Below, piece by piece: positions 24,736 through 32,831 of a DNA stretch of 46,480 nt (positions are counted from its first letter, which is position 1; each line of letters begins with the position of its first letter). Location of the stretch: positions 1 to 46,480 of the forward strand of contig UQAQ01000021.1 of the NCBI GenBank assembly GCA_900539115.1. The letters are read 5' to 3'. Source of the DNA: an uncultured Roseburia sp. GTDB taxonomy: Bacteria > Bacillota > Clostridia > Lachnospirales > Lachnospiraceae. Below the pieces are notes generated by a model that had not been told where the DNA came from, did not search any database, and saw nothing but the letters and a program-made list of their open reading frames with translations. A program made the position numbers and the translations under genes.

Positions 24736-24785
24736 AATACTCAACCTGCCTTTCTCATCTTCGCATAATGCGTTTTCTTGTCTAT

Positions 24786-24815
24786 ATTATACAAAATTTT
24801 TCGGAAAATTTCCAG
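24786..24815 (-). promoter_or_regulatory. Candidate promoter of the cytidylate kinase-like gene
   Basis: CTGGAA (24815-24810), 18-base spacer and TATAAT (24791-24786) on the minus strand. The -35 box is poor, the -10 box perfect. Confidence 0.5.
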
Positions 24816-24838
24816 TTCTTTTGTAAAAAAAGACACTC

Positions 24839-24866
24839 TTGCCATCTTGACAAAATGGTTTATAAT
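24839..24866 (+). promoter_or_regulatory. Promoter of ridA
   Basis: TTGCCA (24839-24844), 16-base spacer, TATAAT (24861-24866). A TTGACA at 24848 is only 7 bases from the -10 box and so cannot be its -35 partner. Confidence 0.65.
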
Positions 24867-24931
24867 AATAAGTAGGATTGCGATGCAAAACGCTATCTAT
24901 TATATTTAAGAAAGGATAATGGTGAACCCTT

Positions 24932-25309
24932 ATGAAAAAAATCATTTCAACCCCGAAAGCACCTGCTGCTATCGGCCCTTATTCACAAGCCATTGAAGTA
25001 AATGGTCTGTTATTTACTTCCGGTGTGATCCCGATCGTTCCATCCACCGGTGAATTGGTAGAAGGAGACATCGAAGCTCAAGCTGAACAGGCAATTGGAA
25101 ATCTTGCTGCTCTGATCGAAGCTGCGGGAGCAAAGATTGAAAATACAATTAAAACAACCGTTTTCATTAAAAATATGGACGATTTCACAAAAGTAAATGA
25201 AATCTATGCCAAATATTTTACGACGGATTTTCCTGCACGTTCCTGTGTAGAAGTAGCCCGTCTTCCTAAAGATGTGCTGATCGAGATCGAAGCCATCGTC
25301 GAAAAATAA
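24932..25309 (+). CDS. ridA: RidA family enamine/imine deaminase
   Basis: 125 residues, the usual RidA length. MKKIISTPKAPAAIGPYSQA and GLLFTSGVIPIVPSTGEL are diagnostic; the catalytic Arg is in PARSCVEVARLP, with the C-terminal Glu in VLIEIEAIVEK. RidA hydrolyses reactive 2-aminoacrylate and other enamines released by PLP enzymes, as a soluble trimer in the cytoplasm. Single-gene transcript with its own promoter. After it, 25310-25495 shows no gene and only a weak hairpin near 25340. Confidence 0.95.
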   Translation: MKKIISTPKAPAAIGPYSQAIEVNGLLFTSGVIPIVPSTGELVEGDIEAQAEQAIGNLAALIEAAGAKIENTIKTTVFIKNMDDFTKVNEIYAKYFTTDFPARSCVEVARLPKDVLIEIEAIVEK

Positions 25310-25495
25310 ACCACTTTATACCACACTCCATGCGTTGAATTCGTTTAAAACGGAATTAACTACATAACAAGTATAACATATGTTTTTTTGAAATTCTAAT
25401 AACTATTTACTTATCGACGATATAAGCAATTAGTTATATGAGTTTACATATCCTAACCTGTTTGAAAATTGGAAATATTTCTCTTCTGCTAGTGC

Positions 25496-25524
25496 TTGAC
25501 AATAGGTGGGAATCTTGTTATACT
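25496..25524 (+). promoter_or_regulatory. Promoter of the NlpC/P60 hydrolase gene
   Basis: Perfect TTGACA (25496-25501), 17-base spacer, TATACT (25519-25524). It would start near 25531, giving a 5' leader of about 68 bases. Confidence 0.8.
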
Positions 25525-25544
25525 GTTTTTGGTCGTAATAATTT

Positions 25545-25561
25545 TGTAATATATTTGTAAC
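25545..25561 (+). promoter_or_regulatory. Candidate WalR-type operator
   Basis: TGTAAT-ATATT-TGTAAC matches the published WalR/YycF consensus TGTWAH-N5-TGTWAH at every fixed position. It lies downstream of the -10 box, in the early transcribed region of a cell-wall hydrolase gene, the type of gene WalR controls. Such a position would suit repression. No WalRK gene is in the window, so this is inference from one site in AT-rich DNA. Confidence 0.45.
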
Positions 25562-25598
25562 TATTTATGTGAATGATAAATAAGAATGGAGGATTCGC

Positions 25599-27035
25599 AT
25601 GCATAACAAAAGAATATGGACGGTATTCTTATGTACAGGTGCTTTAGTAGCCGCAAGCATCGGCGGGAATTATCTTCCTGCGATGTCCACTACGATGTGT
25701 CGTGAGACGGAGCTTGCCGGCATGGCATATACGTTGGATCAATATGTAAACAGCCAGTCTGCTGGCGCTGCCTCGAATCCTGAGGCAATCGTCGCTTTTG
25801 CAGATGAACCGGCTGCCACAGATGCCGCCGCACCTCAGACCGATCCCAATGCCGCTTCCGGCGCAGCGATCGATCCGGCAGCTCCGACACCGGAACCTGC
25901 CGCTGAACCAAGTGCGACACCAAAACCTAAATCCGAATATGAAAATGTCGGTATTTCGGTTGCCGCAGATTATGTAAATGTCAGAAAGAAACCAAATACA
26001 GACAGCAAAGTCGTCGGCAAATTGTACCGCGGCAGCGCTGCTAAGATTGTAAAAAAAGTCGGTGACTGGGTTAAGATCAAATCCGGTCAGGTAGAAGGTT
26101 ATATTATGTCCGATTATCTTGCCATCGGTTACAGTGCCGAAAAAATGGTTGATAAATTCGGAACCAAAATCGCCACAATCAATACGGAAACTTTGAAGGT
26201 TCGTGAAGCCAAAAATACGGATTGTGCCGTACTTACTCTGGTTTCCGGCGAGGAAAGTTTCGAAGTCATCCGAGAGGACAAAGACTGGGTTAAGATTATG
26301 GTCGATGGTGATACCAAAGGATTTGTTTCCAAAGAATATGTCGATATCACCGTAAAGTTTAAGAAAGCAGTTTCTATTGAAGAAGAACGCGAGGCTGCCC
26401 GTAAGAAAGCGGCTGCCGAAGCTGCCGCCGCACGTGCAGAACAGGAAGCACAGCAGCGTCAACAGCAGCAGGCTTCCAGTAATTCAAGTTCTTCGGGAAG
26501 TTCGAGCAGTTCGAGCAATTCCGGTTCTTCTTCCCACAAGAGCAGCAGTGGAAGCTCTTCAAGTTCGCATAAGAGCAGCAGCGGAAGCTCAAACAAATCA
26601 AGCAGTTCAAGTTCTTCCCATAAATCTTCCGGCGGAGGGAACAGTTCCAACGGCAGTGGAGATGTGATCGGAAGCGGAGATGGTTCTGCGATTGCTTCCT
26701 ACGCATTACAGTTTGTCGGCAATCCATACGTATATGGAGGAACCAGCCTGACAAACGGTACTGACTGCTCCGGATTTACCATGTCGATATTCCGCAAGTT
26801 TGGTATCAGCTTACCTCGTACTTCCGGTTCCCAGTCCGGTGTCGGAAGAAAGATCAGCGTATCTGAGGCGAGAGCCGGCGACTTGATCTTCTATGCAAGA
26901 AACGGTCATGTAAATCACGTAGCGCTTTGCATCGGCGGTGGTCGTGTTGTACACGCAAGTAACCCTAGTGTCGGCATCACGACAAGTAATATCGGTTACC
27001 GTACACCGTATTGTGCAAGACGAGTGATCGGATAA
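25599..27035 (+). CDS. Secreted SH3-domain NlpC/P60 peptidoglycan hydrolase
   Basis: 478 residues; TGGAGG lies 7 bases before ATG. N-terminal signal/anchor segment 8-30, Ala/Pro linker 55-110, two bacterial SH3 domains (about 113-178 and 183-250), an Ala/Glu/Arg coiled coil (258-292), a Ser/Gly/His/Lys linker (293-358) and a C-terminal NlpC/P60 domain (about 362-478). The catalytic Cys is C390 in TDCSGFTMSIF. The His is H440 in HVNHVALCIGG, and H452 (VVHAS) is the likely third residue. Such enzymes cut D-Glu-diaminopimelate bonds in stem peptides; SH3 domains bind the wall. The long Ser linker is low complexity (about 65 residues). It may be regulated by the WalR-like site upstream. Confidence 0.94.
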   Translation: MHNKRIWTVFLCTGALVAASIGGNYLPAMSTTMCRETELAGMAYTLDQYVNSQSAGAASNPEAIVAFADEPAATDAAAPQTDPNAASGAAIDPAAPTPEPAAEPSATPKPKSEYENVGISVAADYVNVRKKPNTDSKVVGKLYRGSAAKIVKKVGDWVKIKSGQVEGYIMSDYLAIGYSAEKMVDKFGTKIATINTETLKVREAKNTDCAVLTLVSGEESFEVIREDKDWVKIMVDGDTKGFVSKEYVDITVKFKKAVSIEEEREAARKKAAAEAAAARAEQEAQQRQQQQASSNSSSSGSSSSSSNSGSSSHKSSSGSSSSSHKSSSGSSNKSSSSSSSHKSSGGGNSSNGSGDVIGSGDGSAIASYALQFVGNPYVYGGTSLTNGTDCSGFTMSIFRKFGISLPRTSGSQSGVGRKISVSEARAGDLIFYARNGHVNHVALCIGGGRVVHASNPSVGITTSNIGYRTPYCARRVIG

Positions 27036-27049
27036 ACATAAACACAAAA

Positions 27050-27108
27050 ATATCTGTTTGGAATCGAATATCCGGTATATGATAGGGATTCCTTACAGAT
27101 ATTTTTTA
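27050..27108 (+). terminator. Terminator of the NlpC/P60 hydrolase gene
   Basis: ATATCTGT-TT-GGAATC pairs with GATTCC-TT-ACAGATAT across an AT-rich loop, followed by TTTTTATT. Confidence 0.78.
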
Positions 27109-27143
27109 TTGTAAATATCATATTGAAAGCGAGGAATTTATTT

Positions 27144-27575
27144 ATGTTGAAAAAATCAGTCACCAGTCTCCTTCTTGCTATTTGTTTGATCAGTGTATCA
27201 TTTTACACTCCGGCAAATGCAGCCGCAAAGAAGGTCACAAAGAAAACATTGAGCGGAACTACCTGGAAAAACAAAGTCTCGGATCCAACTATGGAATTTT
27301 CAAGCCAGTATACTTTCAAATTCAAGTCGAATGGAAAAGTGCAATTGAGCGGATGGCGAAACAAAGATACAGGCACTTACAAAATCATCAAAGGCAAAAA
27401 AATAAAAGCCACATTTACTTCTTTATACTGCGACTTTCCGGGAAGCGGATGGGAAAAGGTAAACGGCCGTTACACGGCAACCCTTACGGTAGATCTGTCA
27501 AAACGCCGACTGAAATGTAAATTTAACGGCCTTACAGACAGCAATGCACAGGACGGATATTATTATCGGCGGTAA
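27144..27575 (+). CDS. Small secreted protein of unknown function
   Basis: 143 residues. ATG at 27144 has GCGAGG 9 bases upstream; the frame also opens at TTG 27123. Signal peptide 1-28 ending ANAAA. The mature part is lysine-rich and beta-rich with alternating hydrophobic residues (TMEFSSQYTFKFKSNGKVQL, TGTYKIIKGKKIKATFTS). This pattern, of the TW...YTFKxxGKV...GTYxIxGxKI type, resembles small lipocalin-like or META-like secreted domains. No firm family is assigned. It follows the hydrolase terminator; no separate promoter was identified. Confidence 0.75.
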   Translation: MLKKSVTSLLLAICLISVSFYTPANAAAKKVTKKTLSGTTWKNKVSDPTMEFSSQYTFKFKSNGKVQLSGWRNKDTGTYKIIKGKKIKATFTSLYCDFPGSGWEKVNGRYTATLTVDLSKRRLKCKFNGLTDSNAQDGYYYRR

Positions 27576-27645
27576 AGGCAACCTATTTCGCTGGATTTCC
27601 CTGTTTTCCACCGGTTACGTTGCCTTCCCGCATCGCCGAAATCAA

Positions 27646-27681
27646 GGGGCTGTCGCACTAAATGGTTAGTGTGACAGCCCC
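27646..27681. repeat. Second copy of the GGGGCTGTCGCACTAA palindrome
   Basis: GGGGCTGTCGCACTAA (27646-27661) and TTAGTGTGACAGCCCC (27666-27681) pair over 16 bp around a 4-base loop. It is nearly identical to 6410-6445. Here it lies between convergent genes and could end both transcripts. Confidence 0.8.
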
Positions 27682-27706
27682 ATAACATTTCTCTCTGAAT
27701 TTTCTT

Positions 27707-28141
27707 CTAGAACACCAAAATCGGTACAAGGTAAACTACCGCGATCAGCAGTACATTGACGATCATGGCGAGGGCACCGAGCCCTATTCTTTTTCCAATA
27801 CTTTCCAATTTTAAAAGATAAATATTTAACCCCCAGTCGGCGAGGAGACACGCAATCCAAAGAGTATACAATACCATCCCGTCGATAGTGTCGGATTCTC
27901 CGAGGAGGAATCCAATGATCAATACGATCATGTTTCCGATAACATATTGAATCATGTCCGGCTTACATTTTGTGAAGATTACCGTAGCGAAGCAGAGCAT
28001 TGCCGCCGCCATAAGGTAAAATGCCGTCTGATCCAGCAATTTTCCGGCTGCTGCCTGCCAGATGATCCCTGCGATAAGCAGCACAGCCGCGATAAGGGCA
28101 CGACAGCCTGTCGTCAGGTGTTCCAATATTTTATTATACAT
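27707..28141 (-). CDS. Small integral membrane protein, unknown function
   Basis: 144 residues with four hydrophobic segments (about 13-32, 38-56, 66-80, 118-143) and short polar loops. No family recognised. AAAGGA lies about 11 bases before ATG. Its start overlaps the end of radA by 8 bases, so the two are translationally close and likely co-transcribed. Four-helix topology and no conserved charged motif suggest a structural or sensing role, but this cannot be inferred further. Confidence 0.75.
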   Translation of the reverse strand: MYNKILEHLTTGCRALIAAVLLIAGIIWQAAAGKLLDQTAFYLMAAAMLCFATVIFTKCKPDMIQYVIGNMIVLIIGFLLGESDTIDGMVLYTLWIACLLADWGLNIYLLKLESIGKRIGLGALAMIVNVLLIAVVYLVPILVF

Positions 28142-29531
28142 TTCCAGTCCATTCCTTTCTGCTCATTAATTCTCTTATGTTTCGTATTCCCACAAGCTCA
28201 ACGCCTGATACGTCGAGGTTTCCGCTCTTTTCGATGGAAATTTTGTTTGCCAGCGGAAGAATACAGGTTTTATAGCCGGTTTTGATGGCTTCCGCCACGC
28301 GCTTCTCTGCCTGTGGCACTGCACGCACTTCGCCGACAAGCCCGACTTCACCAAAGATTACGGTATGTTCGTCGATGGCTCTTCCGCTTTGACTGGAGAT
28401 GAGCGCCGCAATGATGGCAAGGTCAAGCGCAGGTTCCGTAATCCGCATACCACCGGCGACATTGACATATGCATCGCAGTCGGACAACTGCATGCCAAGG
28501 CGTTTTTCCACAACTGCGATCAAAAGATTGACACGGTTATAGTCGGTTCCTGCAGCGGTTCGTCGAGGCATATTAAAATAGGTGTGACATACCAGTGCCT
28601 GCACTTCAATCATAAAAGAGCGTGTGCCTTCGATCGCGCAGGCAACCACGGAGCCCGATTCGCCCACCGGTTTTCCCTGCAGCATATATTCGGATGGATT
28701 GGGAACTTCTACCAGTCCCCGGCCGCGCATTTCAAATACACCGATTTCATTGGTCGAGCCAAAGCGGTTTTTGACACCTCGTAAAATACGGTAAGACGCC
28801 GCCGCGTCACCTTCAAAATACAACACCGTATCCACCATATGTTCCAGCATACGCGGACCGGCGACATTTCCTTCTTTTGTTACGTGGCCGACGATAAATA
28901 TTGTGATTCCTTTTTTCTTCGCAATCCGCAGCAGAACCCCTGTTATCTCGCGCACCTGGCTCATGCTTCCCGGTGCCGCATCAACCGCATCGTCGTACAT
29001 GGTCTGAATCGAGTCAATGATCGCCACTTTCGGCTGCAACTGATCAATCGCCCCTTCGATCGTCGTAATATTGGTCTCTGCCAAAAGAAAAATAGAATCG
29101 GAAAATTCGCCGATACGGTCCCCACGAAGTTTGATCTGCTGCAGCGATTCCTCGCCGGATACATAGAGAACTTTTTCCTGTTTGTCCGACAGATGCTTGC
29201 ACATTTGCAGCAAAAGCGTCGATTTTCCGATTCCCGGATCTCCACCAACCAATACGAGAGAGCCGGCGACAATTCCTCCGCCAAGGACACGGTCAAGTTC
29301 CTGAATGCCGGTTTGGAGACGCGGTGTATTTTCCGTCTCAATCTCGCGCATTTTAGTAGGTTTTGCCAATTCCGACGGCATGATAACTTTTTCTTTTCCT
29401 GTCGAAGTCTTCGTAACCGGCGCTTCTTCCATCGTATTCCAGGCACCACAACCGGGGCATTGTCCCTGCCATTTAGCAGACTCCGTCCCACATTCAGTAC
29501 AATAATAAACAAGCGATTTTTTCTTTGCCAT
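28134..29531 (-). CDS. radA: DNA repair protein RadA
   Basis: 465 residues, full length. N-terminal C4 zinc finger (YYCTECGTES...GQCPGCGAW, residues 9-34), RecA-like ATPase with Walker A GGDPGIGKSTLLLQ (about 95-108), the RadA-specific KNRFG motif (VKNRFGSTNEIGVFEM, about 255-270) and a C-terminal Lon-protease-like domain with AGGMRITEPALDLA. RadA drives branch migration and heteroduplex extension in recombination. Ribosome binding site GGGAG, 5 bases before ATG. It follows a terminator at 29545-29586, and no promoter was identified. Confidence 0.97.
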   Translation of the reverse strand: MAKKKSLVYYCTECGTESAKWQGQCPGCGAWNTMEEAPVTKTSTGKEKVIMPSELAKPTKMREIETENTPRLQTGIQELDRVLGGGIVAGSLVLVGGDPGIGKSTLLLQMCKHLSDKQEKVLYVSGEESLQQIKLRGDRIGEFSDSIFLLAETNITTIEGAIDQLQPKVAIIDSIQTMYDDAVDAAPGSMSQVREITGVLLRIAKKKGITIFIVGHVTKEGNVAGPRMLEHMVDTVLYFEGDAAASYRILRGVKNRFGSTNEIGVFEMRGRGLVEVPNPSEYMLQGKPVGESGSVVACAIEGTRSFMIEVQALVCHTYFNMPRRTAAGTDYNRVNLLIAVVEKRLGMQLSDCDAYVNVAGGMRITEPALDLAIIAALISSQSGRAIDEHTVIFGEVGLVGEVRAVPQAEKRVAEAIKTGYKTCILPLANKISIEKSGNLDVSGVELVGIRNIRELMSRKEWTGNV

Positions 29532-29544
29532 TCAATCTCCCTCA

Positions 29545-29586
29545 TAAAAAGATAACGGTGCCAACCCCTGCTTCGGTCCGGCACCG
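29545..29586 (-). terminator. Terminator of the 29614-30027 gene
   Basis: CGGTGCC (29562-29556 side) pairs with GGCACCG (29580-29586) on either strand with a 17-base loop. On the minus strand it is followed by TTATCTTTTT. It lies 27 bases after that gene's stop and only 14 bases before the radA start, so radA is either transcribed by read-through or has a promoter I cannot see. Confidence 0.65.
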
Positions 29587-29613
29587 ATTTCTTAATCTCT
29601 CATTCTGTAACTA

Positions 29614-30027
29614 TTAGCACTTAATTACTTTTACGGACGCTTTCTTTCCTTCATCCAGCTCAATGCTGACATTGAGTTTTCCACCAAGATTCGTCTTCAT
29701 TTTACCAAGTTCGACATCTTCCAGCAGCACTTTATATTCCTGAGACGGCTCCAATTCAAGAGTAAATCCAAGATCTCCAGCAGCTTCTACCATAAAAGAG
29801 ATCACTTCTCCGTCGTTTTTAAAATCCGTTACTGTGCTTCCCGGAACCGATTCGTATACAAACAAACCGTTTTTCTCAAGTTTCGTAATTTCTTTGAACG
29901 TTTTTACCTTGTACAAATCCCCCTGAAACTCAAAATCCGCTTTCTTGGTCTTTGCATCCAAAAGGTAATTTCCAAAACTCAACGTTCCATTGTCTTCCTT
30001 CCGGATCAATTCCTCTACAACGCTCAT
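29614..30027 (-). CDS. Conserved small protein, often named endosialidase without catalytic support
   Basis: 137 residues, soluble, no signal peptide, beta-rich and acidic. The pattern NGTLSFGNYLLDAKTKKADF, YKVKTFKEITKLEKNGLFVY and GKMKTNLGGKLNVSIEL matches a conserved Clostridia family that I recall being labelled endosialidase. No sialidase motif or catalytic residue is visible, so the label should not be taken as function. AAGGAGG lies 11 bases before ATG. It is downstream of the ClpC-type gene with its own extended -10 promoter candidate. Confidence 0.75.
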   Translation of the reverse strand: MSVVEELIRKEDNGTLSFGNYLLDAKTKKADFEFQGDLYKVKTFKEITKLEKNGLFVYESVPGSTVTDFKNDGEVISFMVEAAGDLGFTLELEPSQEYKVLLEDVELGKMKTNLGGKLNVSIELDEGKKASVKVIKC

Positions 30028-30087
30028 TTTTTCTTATCCTCCTTGGTCTCTTATATCTCCCACCTGATTCATTTCTACCTAATTCTT

Positions 30088-30096
30088 ATTATAGCA
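30088..30096 (-). promoter_or_regulatory. Extended -10 promoter candidate for the 29614-30027 gene
   Basis: TGCTATAAT on the minus strand (30096-30088) is a perfect extended -10 element, about 60 bases before the start. No good -35 box is seen at 16-18 bases. Confidence 0.5.
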
Positions 30097-30113
30097 AAAT
30101 TCGACAAAGAATA

Positions 30114-32576
30114 CTATCCTTTTTTTATGATTTTTTGGACACAAACCGCATCCTTTTTGATCGACACCCGAACGTCGTCGCCAATACGCACTTCTCCACT
30201 GACAATCTTTTCAGCGAGCTGATCTTCGATCTCTTTCTGTATCGTACGGCGGAGCGGTCTGGCACCGTAATCTTTGTCGAAGCCTTTGTCAGCTACATGA
30301 TCGACAACCGCTTTGCCATATTGCAGGCGGATATCCATCTGCTTTTTCACGCGCTTTTTAAAGCCTGTGAGCATATTGGCGGCAATCTTATAAATGTCTT
30401 CTTTGCTCAGCATGTGGAACACCAGAATCTCGTCAATACGGTTGATAAATTCCGGTTTGAAGATGTGTTTTACTTCTTCCATAACGCCTTCGCGCATGCG
30501 TTTGTAATCCGCTGCGGCATCTTCCTGCTGCAAAAAGCCGAGTGTTTTCGGCGACACAATTCGATTTGCCCCCGCATTGGACGTCATGATAATGATCGTA
30601 TTTTTGAAATCGACCTGCCGTCCCTGTGAATCCGTCAGCCTTCCATCTTCCAAAATCTGTAAAAGCATGTTAAATACATCCGGATGCGCTTTTTCAATCT
30701 CATCAAACAAAAGAACGGAATACGGATTGCGGCGCACTTTTTCACTGAGCTGGCCGCCCTCCTCAAAACCGACATATCCCGGAGGGGATCCGATCATTTT
30801 GGAGACACTCTGTTTTTCCATGTATTCTGACATATCGACACGAATCATATTTTTTTCTGAACCAAATACGGCTTCCGCAAGGGTTTTCGAAAGTTCTGTC
30901 TTTCCGACACCCGTAGGGCCAAGGAATAAAAATGAGCCGATTGGGCGGTTCGGATCTTTCAAACCGACACGGCCTCTGCGAACGGCGCGGGATACGGCTT
31001 CCACCGCTTCCTCCTGTCCAACCACTCTCTCATGCAAGATTTTTTCCAATTTCTGCAAACGTCTTGTCTCATCTTTTTCCAAGCGGCTGACCGGAATTTT
31101 TGTCTGCCGCGACACGACTTCCGCGACATGAGATTCTTCCATGATTTTCCTTTGTTTCTTTTGCTTCTTTTCCCATTTTGCCTGCGCCTGTCTAAGTTCC
31201 AGGCTCAGTTTTTCTTCTTCTTTGTGCAGCTCGACTGCATAATCCATATCGCCCGCCGCTACTGCATTTTCTTTCTCTTCCTGCACATTTTCCAGCGCCT
31301 CTTTTTTGTCCTGAAGGGCTTCCTCATACTCGCGCATGCTGCTCATATTGAGGCGGGAAGCGGCTTCGTCGATCAGATCAATGGCTTTGTCCGGCAGAAA
31401 ACGGTCATTGATATAGCGGTCCGAAAGTTTTACTGCCGCTTCCAAGGCTTCGTCACTGATCTCGATATGATGATACGATTCATAGTGGCTGCGCAAACCT
31501 TTCAAAATAGAAACGGCCTGTACGATCGATGGTTCTTCCACAATTACCTGCTGGAAACGGCGGTCAAGAGCCGAATCTTTTTCCACTCGTTTACGGTACT
31601 CCTCACGCGTCGTCGCCCCAATGATCTGAATTTCGCCACGTGACAATGCCGGTTTCAAAATATTGGCAGCGTCCATGGCACCCTCGGCGCCACCGGCTCC
31701 AATGATCATATGAAGTTCATCGATAAACAAAATGATATTGCCGGCATCTATGGTCTCACGCAGACAGCGTTTGATGCGCTCTTCAAATTGTCCACGGTAT
31801 TTCGTCCCGGCTACCATTCCGGATACATCGAGGGACAACACCCTGATATTTTTCAGGGAGGCCGGAACCGCATTGTTTGCGATTCTTCCTGCCAGTCCTT
31901 CGACGATCGCCGTCTTTCCGACACCCGGTTCACCGAGAATGCACGGATTGTTTTTTGTGCGTCTTCCAAGAATTTCCATTACGCTGTCAATCTCATTTTC
32001 ACGGTTAAATACCGGATCTAATTTTCCATCCATCGCTTCCTGCACAAGATCCCGCGAAAATTTGTCCAAACATGGCGTGAGCGAACGTCCCCGCTCTTCT
32101 TTTTCTTTGGCAGACATAAAATCGGTCTTTGCAAATTCGGAATCCATCTGCGCCATTTCTGCCGCATCCATATAAATCTTTTTCGGATTCCCCTGCATTC
32201 CGGCGATTATCTCTCCCGCTGTCGTCTCGCGCTGTTTGGCAAGTGCCATCAAAAGATGCTCCGTACCCACTTCCTGTTTCTGGTATCTTGCAAGTGTTTC
32301 CGCGTCCTGCAGAATCTTCTGCAAAACCGGTGTAAATGGCATTTCTGAGGCATGATTTTTCTTGTTTTTTTTCATTTCTTCAAAACAGCGCTCGTAGATC
32401 TGCCGCATATCCTCTTCGCGGATATTGTTATTTTTCAAAATTTCTTTGGCCGTTCCATCGACTACCGCCAATGCACACAGAAGATGTCTTGTCTGAACTT
32501 CCCGTTCTTTTTCTGTCCAAGCGATATTCGCCGCCATCTCCAAAACCTTGCCGGCTTTTTTTGTCAAATTTTCCAC
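30114..32576 (-). CDS. clpC: ClpC-type AAA+ protease ATPase
   Basis: 820 residues, start GTG at 32576 with AAAGGA upstream. Clp N-domain 1-145, first AAA+ module with Walker A GEPGVGKT (215-222) and Walker B ILFIDELHMIIGAGG, a coiled middle domain about 400-480 as in ClpC, second AAA+ module with GPTGVGKTELSKTLAE and the GSPPGYVGFEEGGQL pore region. SPKTLGFLQQED contains an LGF tripeptide in the position of the ClpP-binding loop, so it probably feeds ClpP. Unfolds proteins for degradation in the cytoplasm. The usual ctsR-mcsA-mcsB partners are not next to it. ClpC fits best by M-domain size, ClpE or ClpL less well. Element B lies in its 5' region. Confidence 0.9.
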   Translation of the reverse strand: MENLTKKAGKVLEMAANIAWTEKEREVQTRHLLCALAVVDGTAKEILKNNNIREEDMRQIYERCFEEMKKNKKNHASEMPFTPVLQKILQDAETLARYQKQEVGTEHLLMALAKQRETTAGEIIAGMQGNPKKIYMDAAEMAQMDSEFAKTDFMSAKEKEERGRSLTPCLDKFSRDLVQEAMDGKLDPVFNRENEIDSVMEILGRRTKNNPCILGEPGVGKTAIVEGLAGRIANNAVPASLKNIRVLSLDVSGMVAGTKYRGQFEERIKRCLRETIDAGNIILFIDELHMIIGAGGAEGAMDAANILKPALSRGEIQIIGATTREEYRKRVEKDSALDRRFQQVIVEEPSIVQAVSILKGLRSHYESYHHIEISDEALEAAVKLSDRYINDRFLPDKAIDLIDEAASRLNMSSMREYEEALQDKKEALENVQEEKENAVAAGDMDYAVELHKEEEKLSLELRQAQAKWEKKQKKQRKIMEESHVAEVVSRQTKIPVSRLEKDETRRLQKLEKILHERVVGQEEAVEAVSRAVRRGRVGLKDPNRPIGSFLFLGPTGVGKTELSKTLAEAVFGSEKNMIRVDMSEYMEKQSVSKMIGSPPGYVGFEEGGQLSEKVRRNPYSVLLFDEIEKAHPDVFNMLLQILEDGRLTDSQGRQVDFKNTIIIMTSNAGANRIVSPKTLGFLQQEDAAADYKRMREGVMEEVKHIFKPEFINRIDEILVFHMLSKEDIYKIAANMLTGFKKRVKKQMDIRLQYGKAVVDHVADKGFDKDYGARPLRRTIQKEIEDQLAEKIVSGEVRIGDDVRVSIKKDAVCVQKIIKKG

Positions 32577-32639
32577 TCTATCGATTCCTTTCTATGGTGA
32601 TAATCTTCGTTCTAAATTCCTGATTCTCAGACCGCAACC

Positions 32640-32821
32640 ACGATTCCGGCCCCGCCGAAATTCGCATTTCCGAACACTTCGTGTTCTTTCCCGCCCTTGC
32701 AGGGCTAAAAATGCTCATTTGTTGGCGGGGAGCCTGATTCTCAGGCCACCGGGGAAAGTACAGTATCTCTTACGTGCAAGCACGACGATATACTGCACTT
32801 CCCCCGGCACTCCGGAATCGT
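32640..32821 (-). repeat. Structured intergenic element B
   Basis: ACGATTCCGG (32640-32649) pairs with CCGGAATCGT (32812-32821) to close the element. The branched domain has the stem CCCCGCC/GGCGGGG and sub-hairpins GAACAC-TTC-GTGTTC and GCCCT-TGC-AGGGC, then GGCTAAAAATGCTCAT (32703-32718, identical to element A). The long hairpin pairs 32749-32766 with 32790-32807, its apex carrying CTCTTACGTGCAAGCACG and ACGAT as in A. Compared with A, stem positions change on both sides (CCCCTCC/GGAGGGG becomes CCCCGCC/GGCGGGG). Two A-C mismatches become G-U on the minus strand, the strand of clpC and of the gene before it. It lies in the gap between the upstream membrane-protein gene and clpC. Confidence 0.75.
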
Positions 32822-32831
32822 TCCCCTGAGG

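Noticed and set aside
24848..24866. TTGACA at 24848 as the -35 of ridA
   Set aside because: It is only 7 bases from TATAAT; the TTGCCA at 24839 gives the correct spacing.
25644..26462. 272-residue minus-strand ORF opposite the NlpC/P60 gene
   Set aside because: It is a shadow of the real coding strand with biased Cys/Phe/Ile composition and no family features.
29614..30027. Endosialidase function for the 137-residue protein
   Set aside because: Too short, and no sialidase Asp-box or catalytic residue is visible; kept as unknown.
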